DNA of 64,000 nucleotides from an uncultured Eubacteriales bacterium (lineage in GTDB: Bacteria; Bacillota; Clostridia; Oscillospirales; CAG-272): contig URAP01000001.1 in NCBI GenBank assembly GCA_900545935.1, positions 83,197 to 147,196 of the forward strand, read 5' to 3'. The notes under the pieces are model-generated. The model was not told the origin of the DNA. It did no database searches and saw only the letters and a program-made list of their open reading frames with translations. Every line of letters starts with the position of its first letter. Position 1 is the first letter of the stretch. This document shows positions 9,901 to 17,841 of this stretch, piece after piece. Position numbers and translations under genes: made by a program.

Positions 9901-11181
9901 CGCTCCTATCGGCAGTGTGGTATCGGCATCAAGGGTGATGAGATACCTCGCGCTCGAGACAAATTCGCAGTCCTCCGGCACATCCGAAAAGCTGCCGGCA
10001 TCGCCTCGGCAAAAGCGTATCAGCTCGAGCACAGCGCCTCTTTTTCGCTCCCATCCGCACCATCTGCCGTCGGGTGCCTGCCTGCGGCTGCGTACAAAAA
10101 GAAAAAAACGCTCGCCGTATTTATTGCACAATTCCCTTATTTTGCTCTCGGCATATTCAAGTACCTTTTCGTCCCCGTCTTCATGCTCGCTGTCGCTGTC
10201 GGGCAGATCGGCAAGCAGCGCAAAGCGAAGGTTTTCGTCCCGATTTCCGAGATAATAGCGCTCAAGACGATCAAACAGTTCGCCGTCACGTTCCTCTCCG
10301 AACAACAGCGATGTTATACATACAAGTGTTTTTCCGCTGTCGGGTATATTTTCATTATCGGTCCTCGGAAGCACCGAATATCCGATGCAATGCGAAAAGA
10401 TACGGTCGGTGAGGAGCCTTGCACATTCCGCGGATGGGAACAGCAGAAGAAGTGCGCATATGACTGCGGCAACAATATATTCGCTGCTGCCCCATGCAAG
10501 TGTAAGCGGCAGTACTGCGCCGCCGGAGCCGAGCATAAGAAGCAGCGGCAGCAGCACGGCGGGGGGCAATATTGTCAGTGCCGCATATACGGCGAAATAC
10601 AGCGTCGGAGCACAGCCGAGCAGCACTTCGGGCAAGGTATCGAGCGAATCGGCGTATCTGCGTGCCGCCTCGGTGCTGCTTATCCTTTCGCGTCGCGCCG
10701 CGCGCACAAGCTGAGTACGATACATCTGCTGCGTTTCGCGGCTGCTGACGCGATATTCATCGGATATCTCGCTCAGCAGCTTATGCATTGCAGAAAGACG
10801 CTGTGAGGCTGTATACGGAGATATCGCCGAAAATGAATTCTGCATCGAACGCGCAGCCGAGACCGCCTCCGCGCTTCCCTCCACGGCGATATGTGCAAGT
10901 GAGAGGGAAAGCAGCGCCGACGGCAGGAGCCGTACATCCTCTTCCTCCCATATCGCGCCGTACCGTCTCTCGGCTTCGGTAATTATCTCCTCGGCAACCG
11001 CACGGTAATTCTTTTCCTCGAGTATTTCGCCGAGCGCGCCGAGGAGCGATCCTGAGGCGCGCCTGCCGCTCTTGTCGAGCGCAAGCAGCAGTTCAAGCTC
11101 ACCGAGCGCTGTCGTATCGCCGTTTGCTCTCAGGCGCGCTCTGAGCGAATGGATCTGTCTGCGTGTAATGCTTTTTCTCAT
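3931..11181 (-). CDS. Giant cyclic beta-1,2-glucan synthase-like protein (GT84-glycoamylase-GH94)
   Basis: A 2416-residue membrane protein resembling NdvB/ChvB, which polymerise glucose from UDP-glucose into beta-1,2-glucan and trim it by phosphorolysis. Order seen: soluble N-terminus (1-180); hydrophobic helices (about 185-255); a glycosyltransferase domain with the nucleotide-sugar motif LDADT at 417-421 and a downstream RAHRWIRGD motif; more helices (about 590-640 and 725-760); a glycoamylase-like domain ending around SHHMGMSLAAIDN (about 1137); beta-sandwich regions; and a C-terminal GH94 phosphorylase domain with GSCDWNDGL (about 2084), whose Asp is the expected general acid, and QYTHAA. 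AAGGCGG precedes the ATG. The gene stands alone. The product could be a cyclic or linear beta-1,2-glucan; the sequence cannot decide. Confidence 0.85.
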   Translation of the reverse strand: MRKSITRRQIHSLRARLRANGDTTALGELELLLALDKSGRRASGSLLGALGEILEEKNYRAVAEEIITEAERRYGAIWEEEDVRLLPSALLSLSLAHIAVEGSAEAVSAARSMQNSFSAISPYTASQRLSAMHKLLSEISDEYRVSSRETQQMYRTQLVRAARRERISSTEAARRYADSLDTLPEVLLGCAPTLYFAVYAALTILPPAVLLPLLLMLGSGGAVLPLTLAWGSSEYIVAAVICALLLLFPSAECARLLTDRIFSHCIGYSVLPRTDNENIPDSGKTLVCITSLLFGEERDGELFDRLERYYLGNRDENLRFALLADLPDSDSEHEDGDEKVLEYAESKIRELCNKYGERFFLFVRSRRQAPDGRWCGWERKRGAVLELIRFCRGDAGSFSDVPEDCEFVSSARYLITLDADTTLPIGAAHRLITAMLHPSAHPIIEDGHVVRGHGIIQPRMVTTTRSASVTPFAVMCSGGGGADTYASAGYDTFQSMYDEGNFCGKGIIDIDTYNELLCDRFPEETVLSHDLLEGIILRSAIDGECRFSDSTPKNPVSFMTRAHRWIRGDVQAWLWGRREDMDALSHFKLLDNVRHALTPLASLILVILSAFMGGAAAMLIVPLALSYAILPFIITLLGRMASLPSALAHGGAVTVRSGRIRGAVMLELRRMIYSVCTLAYQAARAGDAAVRALWRTLVSHRRMLEWTTAAEGDRYSGQLTDYTVRMMPSVLLGVAFMLTGSAMLRLFGLMMFIAPTLAWRLGTPYGKHRDAPSIEERAQLLTYAADIWRFFEDTVTAEENYLPPDNISYQREVRVADRTSPTNIGLYLMSVIAARDLGLIGTAETERRLRATADTLVRLERWHGHLYNWYSVSTASVLSPYVSAVDSGNFVASLMAVCSALDEYIPECPGLAEVREALERLFRGADFSVFYSPERGLMHTGINASSGELDRGFYDLYMSESRTSYYIAVALGQLPPQAWSNLGRVYASNHAGVGMLSWSGTAFEYFMPTLYYLPAEDTAERQSLRFGARGQRIGAYRGVWGKSEGCYCAYDRDGNYRYKAIGVSSLALGPCGGERVYSPYSSYLVMQCSRRAALENLSRLREYGMYGRYGFYESLDLTPSRVGDGHAVVRSYMSHHMGMSLAAIDNVCSGGIFRERMSRIPELACAETLTDERIPVGSLAPRVESIKTRVRRGSRTRECLPELPAGIRRASLVSDGAMHICLCSDGCAELRYGRLPLCGTVSVRNDISLARISGGADSGIMDEKKSGVDIDTESMLRPEDERTGCLRVVLRTGSDAPQIMCGSVHCDGESAELTTDSGDKLRMIPDGSDNTVLLLGSTAGERHCSALLYLEPRLTSEDNWNSHPAYAGLGFSARFDRARQMLIYERSDRNGGHIYLCAAPIFGRIDDFTTRRRGLFPERYTDSDIAALLGRELGGCEGVCISPSLAMRCESVGSFAFIIAVGRCEEQAVTAIEGKRRLLDTLGRRLPPMRDKSPTVGDRLLEELVTAAVYGREKPPARLGDAYPINELWKYGISGDVRIGVFFLSGDGEESGRGLRELMQCAVRLYLHGFSLDLVFAYEGSGEYYDRRRDMLLRAAEAAGADFLIGAKSGIHLVPLESGDDSAKRLLSLYSVFTLAVSDSDTAAGMTERLAAQRIPEFLPHSERRENVEVYADNSSVAAPDSGWRFGTDGGFNMRKKSSPVPWSYPLGGCCLGTLVTDRSFGFTWLSNSRELRVTPWSGDESGGLRGEDIVAEIDGRTYSLSLCAEKVCYRSACAVYSGSLPGHDWMVEICCEARLPVKLYRISGLDRCELRLSLCGREGAVAHEHMSDCDLYTVLAGALAGRTVAVLRPCPGVFALTVFSTPLGSHSAAELGSFPLLRYLREHYSGEGAVCDVFDRRDIGSGISMRGCFGEIDALLGSFLLHQTYYSRMRGRTGFAQPGGAYGFRDQLQDAGALVYADTRLARCHIIRCASRQYREGDVMHWWHDVPLPHGGISIRGVRTRCSDDRFWLPFIIGDYISVTGDAAVLDVPVPYLVSAPLADREDDRYEDAVFSEERESIYLHCMRAMRTIRLGLYGLPLIGSCDWNDGLSGIGRNGGVSVWLGFFLRTVIGRMLPICERMGEYDDIAFLASQYKKLTAATLDPRHRCGGYFIRAYYGDGVPLGCENDSEPVLDSIAQSWAYFAASERVDVEKYLASGKPTSEVLDSISNELCYARGAVRLAYQRLFDRSVGTAALLSSPLRRSDGHDPGYICSYPEGMRENGGQYTHAAVWLARALIRGGAAEEGMALVRALDPSSHRTEIYLGEPYAIAGDVCTAGELRGMAGWTQYTGASGWYYRLLLEDMLGYRECGDSFTLEPCPELPNRLELKIERKATFYRITFVSGTSAGIPASEPTHKKAARFPYDGKEHTLTYYFGT

Positions 11182-11423
11182 AGATACCGCCTTGATAAAA
11201 ATCTTGTTGTGAAATAGCTATGCCTGTGGTTTCGGATCGACGTTCCGTCTCCGTCGCTTCTCCCGGGCATAAACAGAGCTTTTGCCGCTGTCCGATGCGG
11301 CTGCATGAGGTTATTTTTTCTGAAAACGGCGGTTTTTATACAGCTGTTCCGATTTTTGCGCGCAAGATCCGAAAAAGCTGATTCCGGCGTGCGGATCCGC
11401 GCTTTTTCGCCGCTCTGCACACC

Positions 11424-11452
11424 TTGACATATCAATTGCGCTTTGCTATAAT
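11424..11452 (+). promoter_or_regulatory. Consensus sigma-A promoter upstream of mfd
   Basis: Perfect -35 TTGACA (11424-11429) and perfect -10 TATAAT (11447-11452) with a 17-base spacer. Transcription would start near 11459, leaving a leader of about 230 bases before mfd. A promoter this strong is unusual for a repair factor. Confidence 0.88.
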
Positions 11453-11610
11453 ATAGTGGACTCTTCGGTTGATACGCAAGACGCGGTCGATCCGAGAAAA
11501 ATACTGCGCCGCATCGGCTCGAGTAAAACAACGATGTATCAAGCTGCGGCAAACATCAACACAGGCGGCGAAATATCGCTCATGCCGTGTGATGCGAATA
11601 TAGTAAATTA

Positions 11611-11644
11611 CCGTCGGTCGACCGTGGGTCGTCGGACGGCTTTT
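11611..11644 (+). promoter_or_regulatory. Stable hairpin in the mfd leader, possible attenuator
   Basis: Outer stem CCGTC/GACGG (11611-11615 with 11635-11639), inner stem CGACC-GTG-GGTCG (11619-11631), separated by a small internal loop, then CTTTTC. It sits about 45 bases before the mfd start. The T run is short, so termination is possible but not certain. The remaining leader (11460-11610) has no recognisable gene or known RNA motif. Confidence 0.4.
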
Positions 11645-11686
11645 CGGCGGCAGCGGGACATGCTCCTTCTGCCGCGTGAGGTGTTT

Positions 11687-14600
11687 ATGGAAAGAAAGAA
11701 TAATATGATAATCGACAGTATCCGAGAAGAGCGCGAGTATCAGGGCTTGTTTGATGCCGCGATACGCGAGAGCAAGGCGAAAAAGCCGCAGCCGATAGCC
11801 GTTACCGGGCTGTGCGAGGGTGCAAGAACCGCTCTGCTGACCTCACTCGCCTCCGATTACCGCGCACAGAGCGGTGTCGGGGCACTTGTGATAGTCCCGG
11901 ACGAGCGCGAGGCATCGCGTCTGCAATCCGCCTGTGGCGATTTCGGATGCCGCGCTGCTGTATATCCATATCGCGACTTTGTATATCATAATATGACCGT
12001 ATCGCACGAGCTTGAATATGAGCGGCTCGGAGTGCTGCGCTCGGCTCTGCTCGGTGACTGCGACATGATAATAACGACACCGGACGCTGCACTGCAATAC
12101 ACCATGCCGCCCGAGCTGCTCGCATCCTCCTGCCTGCGGCTCGCCGTCGGCTGCGAGATAGAACGTGAGACGCTGATATCCTTTCTGCTCTCCGCAGGCT
12201 ATGTGCGCGTTGAGATGGTTGAGGGCGCGGGGCAGTTCTCCGTTCGCGGCGATATCGTCGATATCTATTCACCCGGCAGCAGTGACCCGATCCGTATACA
12301 GTTCTTCGACTGCGAGATAGAGGATATGGAGTACTTTGATACCGTATCGCAGCGCCGAACCGAGCATCTTTCATCTATCGAGCTGACGCCGGCGAGGGAG
12401 ATACTTATCCCCGATGATGCAAAGGCGCAGCTGCGCTCTGAGATAGAGGCGCAGAGCAAACGCGTAAAGGACGACCGTGTCCGCGATATGCTGCTCTCCG
12501 AGCTTGAGACCCTCTCATCCGACCGTGAGATAGGCTTCCGCGACAAGTACATATCGGTCATCTATCCGGAGCGCACCTGCCTGCTCGACTATATATCATC
12601 ACCGACGCTCTGCTGTATCGTTGAAGAGAACGCCGTCCGTGACCGCCTGAAGGCATGCCGCGCACGCGAGGAGGAGATGCTTCGTTCGCTGATATCCGGC
12701 GGCGAGATCTACGGAAAACACGCAGATTATGCTGCGCCGCACGAGCGGCTTGACAGCTTTATGCGCAGCACGGTCAGCGCGTATATAGATACCTTTATTA
12801 CTCAGCACGCGGTGCGCAGCGACAGCCTGTTTTCATTTACTACGAAAAATACCGTCTGCTACGGGGACAACCGCGAGCTGCTGCTCGAGGACGTACGCTT
12901 CTACCTGCGTCATGAATTCCGAACGGTCATTCTCTGCGAGAGCAGCGCAATGCAGATGAATACGGCAGAAATGCTGCGTGAGGAGGAGATACCGGCAGCT
13001 GTGATAGAACAGAATTCGCCGATGCCCGACGATAAGCGTATAGTGCTCGTCGTCGGACCGGCGGCGGTTCCCGGCTTTGAGCTTACCGCATCGCGTTTCG
13101 CGCTGTTGTCAATGTACGAATCCGCCGTCAGCGTCGGCAGAGCGAGCACATCACACCGTACGGCAAAAACACGCAGAAAATCAGCCCGAGAGCGGATAAT
13201 GTCGTATGCGGACCTTACCGTCGGAGACTATGTCGTTCACGATATACATGGTATCGGCCGCTTTATGGGACTTGAAAACATCACGCACGACGGCGTTACA
13301 GAGGAATATGCAAAGCTCGTCTATGCCGACGATGCCCTCTTGTACATTCCGACCGACAAGCTCGATATGCTGTCTAAATATATCGGTGCGCGCGGCGAGG
13401 ACGATACCGTTCGTCTCTCAAAGCTTGGCGGACGCGAATGGGGTAAGGCAAAAGCAAAAGCAAAGGCTGCCACACGCGAGATGGCAAAGGAACTGATAGC
13501 TCTGTATGCCGAGCGCAAGCGCAGACCGGGACATGCATTTCCGGCGGACGATGATATGCAGCGACAATTCGAGAGTGCATTTGAGTACGAGGAGACCGAC
13601 GGTCAGATAGCAGCCGTGACCGATATCAAGAGAGATATGGAGGACAGCTGCCCGATGGACAGACTGCTCTGCGGAGATGTGGGCTTCGGAAAGACAGAGG
13701 TTGCGCTCCGCGCGGCATTCAAGGCAGTGTCGGACGGCAAGCAGGCAGCGATACTTGTTCCTACCACCATTCTTGCAATGCAGCATTACCGCACTATTCT
13801 CTCGCGTATGCGCGGCTTCCCTGTTCATATCGACGTGCTCTCTCGCTTCCGCACACCGCGAGAGCAGGAAAAAACACTTGCCGCGCTGCGCCGCGGAGAG
13901 ATAGATATCATAGTAGGCACACACCGACTTATATCAAAGGATGTACAATTCCATGACCTCGGTCTGCTCATTGTGGACGAGGAGCAGCGCTTCGGCGTCG
14001 CTCAAAAGGAAAAGCTGAAGCAGCTGTCGGGAAACGTCGATGTTCTCACCCTGACCGCCACTCCGATACCGCGAACGCTTAATATGGCGATGAGCGGCAT
14101 ACGTGACATGAGCATACTCGAGGAGGCTCCCGGCGACCGACTGCCGGTCCAGACCTTCGTGCTCGAATATGACGAGGTCGTTCTTGCCGATGCCGTGCGC
14201 AAGGAGCTGCATCGCGGAGGACAGGTATTCTGGCTGCACAATCGCGTCGAAACGATAGAACAGACCTGCGGCGCTCTGCGAAAGCTGATACCGGAGGCAC
14301 GCATATCCTTTGCGCACGGAAAGATGGACCGTGAGCAGATATCCGATATATGGTCGGAGCTGATACGCGGTGAGATAGACGTTCTTATCAGCACGGCGAT
14401 CATCGAGACCGGAGTAGACGTGCCGAATGCGAATACGCTGATAGTCGAGCGCGCAGACCGCCTCGGACTCTCGCAGCTGCATCAGCTGCGCGGACGCATA
14501 GGACGCTCGAGCAGACGTGCGTATGCTTACTTCACATACCCGAGAGGGTCGGTGATATCCGAGATAGCCGACAAGCGTCTTGAAGCGGTGCGCGATTACT

Positions 14601-15238
14601 CGGAGTTCGGTTCCGGCTTTAAGATAGCCCTGCGCGACCTCGAGCTGCGCGGCGCGGGAAATCTGCTCGGTGCGGAGCAGCACGGACAGATAGACAGCGT
14701 AGGATATGATATGTATATGAAGCTGCTGAATGAGGCGATACTCGAGGAAAAGGGCGAGGAAAAGAAAGAAAAGCCCGCATGCACCGTCACGCTTGCATAT
14801 GATGCCTATCTGCCTGAGAGCTATATCGGAAGTCAAGCACAGCGCATTGACGCCTACAAAAAGATCGCGCTCATCGAGCGTACCGAGGACTACGACGATA
14901 TTTTCGACGAGCTGAGCGACCGCTACGGCGAGCCGCCGATCCAGGCAAAGAATCTGCTGCGAATCTCACTCATCCGCGCGCTGTCGAGCGCCTGCGGTAT
15001 GAGCCGCGTCGAGCAGAAGAACGGCGGAGCGGTCATTGTGCCGCGCACGCTCGAGCTGCCGGTATGGGCGGAGCTGTCGCATATTTACAGCGGCAAGCTG
15101 CTCGTTTCGCTCGGCTCGCAGCCGTATGTGACCTACCGAATACGCAGCGGCATAGATACACTTGAAATGCTGTGTGAAATATTTGCAAAATATATACAAA
15201 TTAAAGAACAAACAGCCTTGAAAAGTGCAGATGATTAA
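11687..15238 (+). CDS. mfd: Transcription-repair coupling factor
   Basis: Mfd is an ATP-driven DNA translocase that removes RNA polymerase stalled at lesions and recruits UvrA. The 1183-residue length is normal. The UvrB-homology region comes first ([14 protein letters not shown] near residue 190), followed by the RNA-polymerase-interacting domain ([15 protein letters not shown]) and superfamily 2 helicase motifs: Walker A GDVGFGKT at 663-670, DEEQ in [21 protein letters not shown], and motif [11 protein letters not shown]. The C-terminal TRCF domain contains [10 protein letters not shown] choose the ATG at 11687 because GAGG is five bases upstream. The frame stays open back to 11456, but that begins at the promoter and its composition looks non-coding. 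An ATG at 11705 is also possible. Confidence 0.95.
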   Translation: MERKNNMIIDSIREEREYQGLFDAAIRESKAKKPQPIAVTGLCEGARTALLTSLASDYRAQSGVGALVIVPDEREASRLQSACGDFGCRAAVYPYRDFVYHNMTVSHELEYERLGVLRSALLGDCDMIITTPDAALQYTMPPELLASSCLRLAVGCEIERETLISFLLSAGYVRVEMVEGAGQFSVRGDIVDIYSPGSSDPIRIQFFDCEIEDMEYFDTVSQRRTEHLSSIELTPAREILIPDDAKAQLRSEIEAQSKRVKDDRVRDMLLSELETLSSDREIGFRDKYISVIYPERTCLLDYISSPTLCCIVEENAVRDRLKACRAREEEMLRSLISGGEIYGKHADYAAPHERLDSFMRSTVSAYIDTFITQHAVRSDSLFSFTTKNTVCYGDNRELLLEDVRFYLRHEFRTVILCESSAMQMNTAEMLREEEIPAAVIEQNSPMPDDKRIVLVVGPAAVPGFELTASRFALLSMYESAVSVGRASTSHRTAKTRRKSARERIMSYADLTVGDYVVHDIHGIGRFMGLENITHDGVTEEYAKLVYADDALLYIPTDKLDMLSKYIGARGEDDTVRLSKLGGREWGKAKAKAKAATREMAKELIALYAERKRRPGHAFPADDDMQRQFESAFEYEETDGQIAAVTDIKRDMEDSCPMDRLLCGDVGFGKTEVALRAAFKAVSDGKQAAILVPTTILAMQHYRTILSRMRGFPVHIDVLSRFRTPREQEKTLAALRRGEIDIIVGTHRLISKDVQFHDLGLLIVDEEQRFGVAQKEKLKQLSGNVDVLTLTATPIPRTLNMAMSGIRDMSILEEAPGDRLPVQTFVLEYDEVVLADAVRKELHRGGQVFWLHNRVETIEQTCGALRKLIPEARISFAHGKMDREQISDIWSELIRGEIDVLISTAIIETGVDVPNANTLIVERADRLGLSQLHQLRGRIGRSSRRAYAYFTYPRGSVISEIADKRLEAVRDYSEFGSGFKIALRDLELRGAGNLLGAEQHGQIDSVGYDMYMKLLNEAILEEKGEEKKEKPACTVTLAYDAYLPESYIGSQAQRIDAYKKIALIERTEDYDDIFDELSDRYGEPPIQAKNLLRISLIRALSSACGMSRVEQKNGGAVIVPRTLELPVWAELSHIYSGKLLVSLGSQPYVTYRIRSGIDTLEMLCEIFAKYIQIKEQTALKSADD

Positions 15239-15246
15239 GCTATAAT
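15218..15246 (+). promoter_or_regulatory. Promoter inside the 3' end of mfd
   Basis: TTGAAA (15218-15223), a 17-base spacer and TATAAT (15241-15246) overlap the mfd stop codon at 15236-15238. It would give the downstream lipoprotein gene its own transcript starting near 15253. Confidence 0.7.
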
Positions 15247-15262
15247 TTACAAAAAAATAAAA

Positions 15263-15284
15263 GCGGACGACATTCACCGTCCGC
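15263..15284 (+). promoter_or_regulatory. 5'-end hairpin before the lipoprotein gene
   Basis: GCGGACG (15263-15269) pairs with CGTCCGC (15278-15284). It would lie about ten bases from the predicted 5' end of the transcript, with GGAG immediately after it. It is not followed by T residues on the plus strand, so it looks like a 5'-stabilising or translation-modulating stem rather than a terminator. Confidence 0.45.
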
Positions 15285-15301
15285 CGGAGAACAAAAATTA
15301 C

Positions 15302-16414
15302 ATGAAAACATATAATTTTAAAAGAGCTCTCTGCTCTGCCGTCTCGCTCCTGCTGTCTGCCGCAATCGCCGCCTCGCTCTCCTCATGCGGCAAGCGGACG
15401 ATTGCGATGAGCTGCGGAGATACCGAGATAACCGAGGGGATGTATTCATACTGGCTGTCGGCGTACAAAACAAATTTTGTATATACATACGGTGGGGGCA
15501 GCGACAACTCGACGCTTTGGACTGCGACGGCGGCAGACGGTCAGAGCTATGCCGATTATGCCGAGGATAAGATACTCACAACGGTACGCAATTTTGCGAT
15601 CGCCGTAGAACAGTTTCGTGTTCTCGGACTGAAGATCGACAGCTCGATCAGCGAGCAGGTCAATGCCGATATAAGCGAAAAGCTCGAATATGCCGGCTCG
15701 CGTCCCGCGCTCAACTCCGATCTTTCCCGCTACGGCATAAATATTGACGGACTGAAAGATATCTACATAGCTGAGGAAAAATGGCAGGCTGTATATAACT
15801 ATTATTTCGGAACGAGCGGCATCGAAAGGCTGTCCGACGAAGAGCTTACCGCATATTATAAATCGAACTATTCTCTGCTCGGGCTTGTCGTGCTCTACAC
15901 CGAAAATAAAGCCGAGCGTGACGAAAACGGTACATATGTATATGATAAGGACGGAAATATTACCGTTTCCGAAATGACCGCCGAAGAGAAGGCGGCAAAG
16001 CAGGCGACGGCCGCCGATGTATACGAACGTCTGAAAAACGGCGAGAGCTGGTCTGAGCTTGCCTCAGAATATTCAGACGCGGATATGTCATACTATACAA
16101 ACGGATGCTTCGTCTCCTCTGCTGAGGCTGATAGCTACGGAGCAGATCTTGTCTCGGCAGCTGCCGAGATGACTGTGGGCGAGATACGCCGCATAGATAC
16201 CGATGCTGTCACCTATCTTGCGGTGAAGCTCGCGCTTCCGGAGCTTGGCTCGCTCGACGAAAGCGACAACGAACAGCTGAGCGACCTGCGGGATGATGCC
16301 TCGCGAGAGCGCTATACGGAAAAATTCGACGCACTCGCCGACACCGTAACCGTAAATACCGATATTATCAAAGCGCACCCTATCGAGGATGCACCGCTGA
16401 ACCTCTATTATTGA
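15302..16414 (+). CDS. Lipoprotein with degenerate parvulin-type peptidyl-prolyl isomerase domain (PrsA/SurA-like)
   Basis: A 370-residue exported lipoprotein. The signal peptide ends in a lipobox with Cys29 (SLSSC). The organisation is that of PrsA foldases: an N-terminal helical part with EITEGMYSYW, a middle segment, and a rotamase-like stretch (about residues 225-320) with DVYERLKNGESWSELASEYS, the usual entry to a parvulin domain. The canonical GGxLGxF core is replaced by a loop around SYYTNGCFVSS, so isomerase activity is doubtful. It probably assists folding of exported proteins at the membrane surface. The ribosome site is weak (GGAG twelve bases before ATG) and lies next to the hairpin. 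It has its own promoter overlapping the mfd stop. Confidence 0.75.
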   Translation: MKTYNFKRALCSAVSLLLSAAIAASLSSCGKRTIAMSCGDTEITEGMYSYWLSAYKTNFVYTYGGGSDNSTLWTATAADGQSYADYAEDKILTTVRNFAIAVEQFRVLGLKIDSSISEQVNADISEKLEYAGSRPALNSDLSRYGINIDGLKDIYIAEEKWQAVYNYYFGTSGIERLSDEELTAYYKSNYSLLGLVVLYTENKAERDENGTYVYDKDGNITVSEMTAEEKAAKQATAADVYERLKNGESWSELASEYSDADMSYYTNGCFVSSAEADSYGADLVSAAAEMTVGEIRRIDTDAVTYLAVKLALPELGSLDESDNEQLSDLRDDASRERYTEKFDALADTVTVNTDIIKAHPIEDAPLNLYY

Positions 16415-16505
16415 CGGTGCGCACCTGTCATATCGGTGCAGTCGACCGACAGACACGGTTCATCCACGAAAAATTATTAGCTTAATACGAAAGGCGGACG
16501 CTGTA

Positions 16506-16967
16506 ATGGCAATTAACTTTGATGAGATTTGGACAAACGTCAAAAAGAACGCGCTCGGTGCGAAGGACCTCGCATCACTTAAACTTAAGCTGACAAAGGA
16601 AAAAGCGCATCTCGACGAGCTGTACCGTGCGCTCGGAGAAAATGTCTACGCAGTACGTACAAAGCAGGCGGTAGACGAGAGCGCGGCGATATCCGAGCAG
16701 ATAGCCGCATCGCTTATCGACATAGAGCAGATGGAAGAGAGTGTAAGCCGAATCTCCGGCTCGGTCCGCTGCCCCGGCTGCGAGCGAACGGTCGCAAGCA
16801 CATATTCGTTCTGCCCGCATTGCGGTACCGCTCTGCCGCATGAGGAAAAGACGGAGAGCGATCAGGAGTTTGATTCCGCCTTTGATGAGATGATGGGCAA
16901 TGGCGCAAGGAGCTCGGAAAACGATTCTGACGATAATGACGGTTCTCATAACGGCGGTGAGAAGTAA
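16506..16967 (+). CDS. Small coiled-coil/zinc-ribbon protein of unknown function
   Basis: A 153-residue soluble protein. The first ~85 residues are predicted helical and charged (KEKAHLDELYRALGENVYAV), reminiscent of coiled-coil segments. A four-Cys zinc ribbon follows (CPGC, 13 intervening residues, CPHC, roughly residues 97-115). The last ~35 residues are acidic and low-complexity (Asp, Asn, Ser, Glu), surely disordered. It could bind nucleic acid or act as a scaffold. It lies 91 bases after the lipoprotein gene with AAAGG about eleven bases before ATG, so cotranscription with that gene is likely. I do not recognise a named family. Confidence 0.7.
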   Translation: MAINFDEIWTNVKKNALGAKDLASLKLKLTKEKAHLDELYRALGENVYAVRTKQAVDESAAISEQIAASLIDIEQMEESVSRISGSVRCPGCERTVASTYSFCPHCGTALPHEEKTESDQEFDSAFDEMMGNGARSSENDSDDNDGSHNGGEK

Positions 16968-17067
16968 GCTCGGTCGACGCGGCAAGAGAAACTATCATTA
17001 CTATGTATCGCAGCGAAACACAAAAAGATTATTTTTTCACAAAAGTTAGGTTTTTTTCGCAAACCCC

Positions 17068-17096
17068 TTGATTTTTTCTGTAATACGTGGTATAAT
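17068..17096 (+). promoter_or_regulatory. Promoter of the rimP-nusA-rnpM-infB operon
   Basis: TTGATT (17068-17073), 17 bases, TATAAT (17091-17096). Transcription would start near 17103 and leave a leader of about 135 bases with a strong hairpin before rimP. Confidence 0.82.
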
Positions 17097-17119
17097 GTTC
17101 CAAGCTCAATATTGTGATA

Positions 17120-17148
17120 TTAAAGAGTAGGCTCGCCCTGCTCTTTAA
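17120..17148 (+). promoter_or_regulatory. Strong leader hairpin before rimP-nusA, possible attenuator
   Basis: TTAAAGAGTAGG (17120-17131) pairs with CCTGCTCTTTAA (17137-17148), with one T-G wobble and a CTCGC loop: 12 pairs. It is followed by TCTTTATAT, a weak T-rich run. It lies some 17 bases from the predicted transcript start. NusA itself acts on such hairpins, so a feedback attenuator is plausible, but this is inference. Confidence 0.5.
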
Positions 17149-17237
17149 TCTTTATATAACGATTTAACGGCTGTCGGCGATGCCGTGTGCCGCTGTACGT
17201 TATCGAGCGAATACAAACAGCGCCGAAAGGAGCCCTA

Positions 17238-17738
17238 ATGGCAAAAAACAGTACGCAGGGAACGGCAAGCGCCGTCCGTGAGCTCATCGAGCCTACCGTT
17301 ACGGAGCTCGGCTATGACATATGGGATGTCGAATATGTCAAGGAGGGCGCGGATATGCACCTTCGCATCACTATCGACTCCGAGGACGGAATAGACATCG
17401 ATGATTGCGAAAAGGTACACCGTGCGATCGACCCGCTCATTGATGAGGCGGACCCTATCGAGGAGTCCTATCTGCTTGAGGTATCGAGTCCCGGGATAGA
17501 GCGCAGGCTGCGCACGCCTGAGCACTTTCTTGCATGTATAGGCGAGACCGTAAATCTTAAGCTCTTCGCCCCGATAGAGGGAGACGAGCGCACAAAGAGC
17601 AAGCAGATAATCGCCCCGATGACGGCATTCGACCCGGAAACAAAGAATGTCACGGTGGAGGACGGCACAGAGAGCGGTCTGATTGTTCCGTGGAGTCTTA
17701 TCTCCCGCGCAAATATTTGGTACGATTTCGGCGATTGA
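17238..17738 (+). CDS. rimP: Ribosome maturation factor RimP
   Basis: RimP helps assemble the 30S ribosomal subunit in the cytoplasm. The 166-residue protein has the family pattern: N-terminal RELIEPTVTELGYDIWDVEYVKEG, then LRITIDSEDGIDIDDCEKVHRAIDPLID, and YLLEVSSPGIERRL just before the C-terminal Sm-like domain. The ATG at 17238 has AAGGAG five bases upstream; an in-frame ATG at 17187 has no such site. It is the first gene of an operon with nusA, rnpM, an L7Ae-type protein and infB, the conserved bacterial order. Confidence 0.96.
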   Translation: MAKNSTQGTASAVRELIEPTVTELGYDIWDVEYVKEGADMHLRITIDSEDGIDIDDCEKVHRAIDPLIDEADPIEESYLLEVSSPGIERRLRTPEHFLACIGETVNLKLFAPIEGDERTKSKQIIAPMTAFDPETKNVTVEDGTESGLIVPWSLISRANIWYDFGD

Positions 17739-17841
17739 TACAGCATAGCGATTGAAGGCTCAGCTTTTCCCGCCGTATGGCATAAAAGCCCGGCTAAGCG
17801 ACCGTATACATAAATCATAATAAGAAGTGAAAGGAAAACAG

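Noticed and set aside
11178..11552. A 124-codon minus-strand frame before the giant synthase gene
   Set aside because: It spans the mfd promoter region, has no ribosome site and no similarity to known proteins that I can recall.
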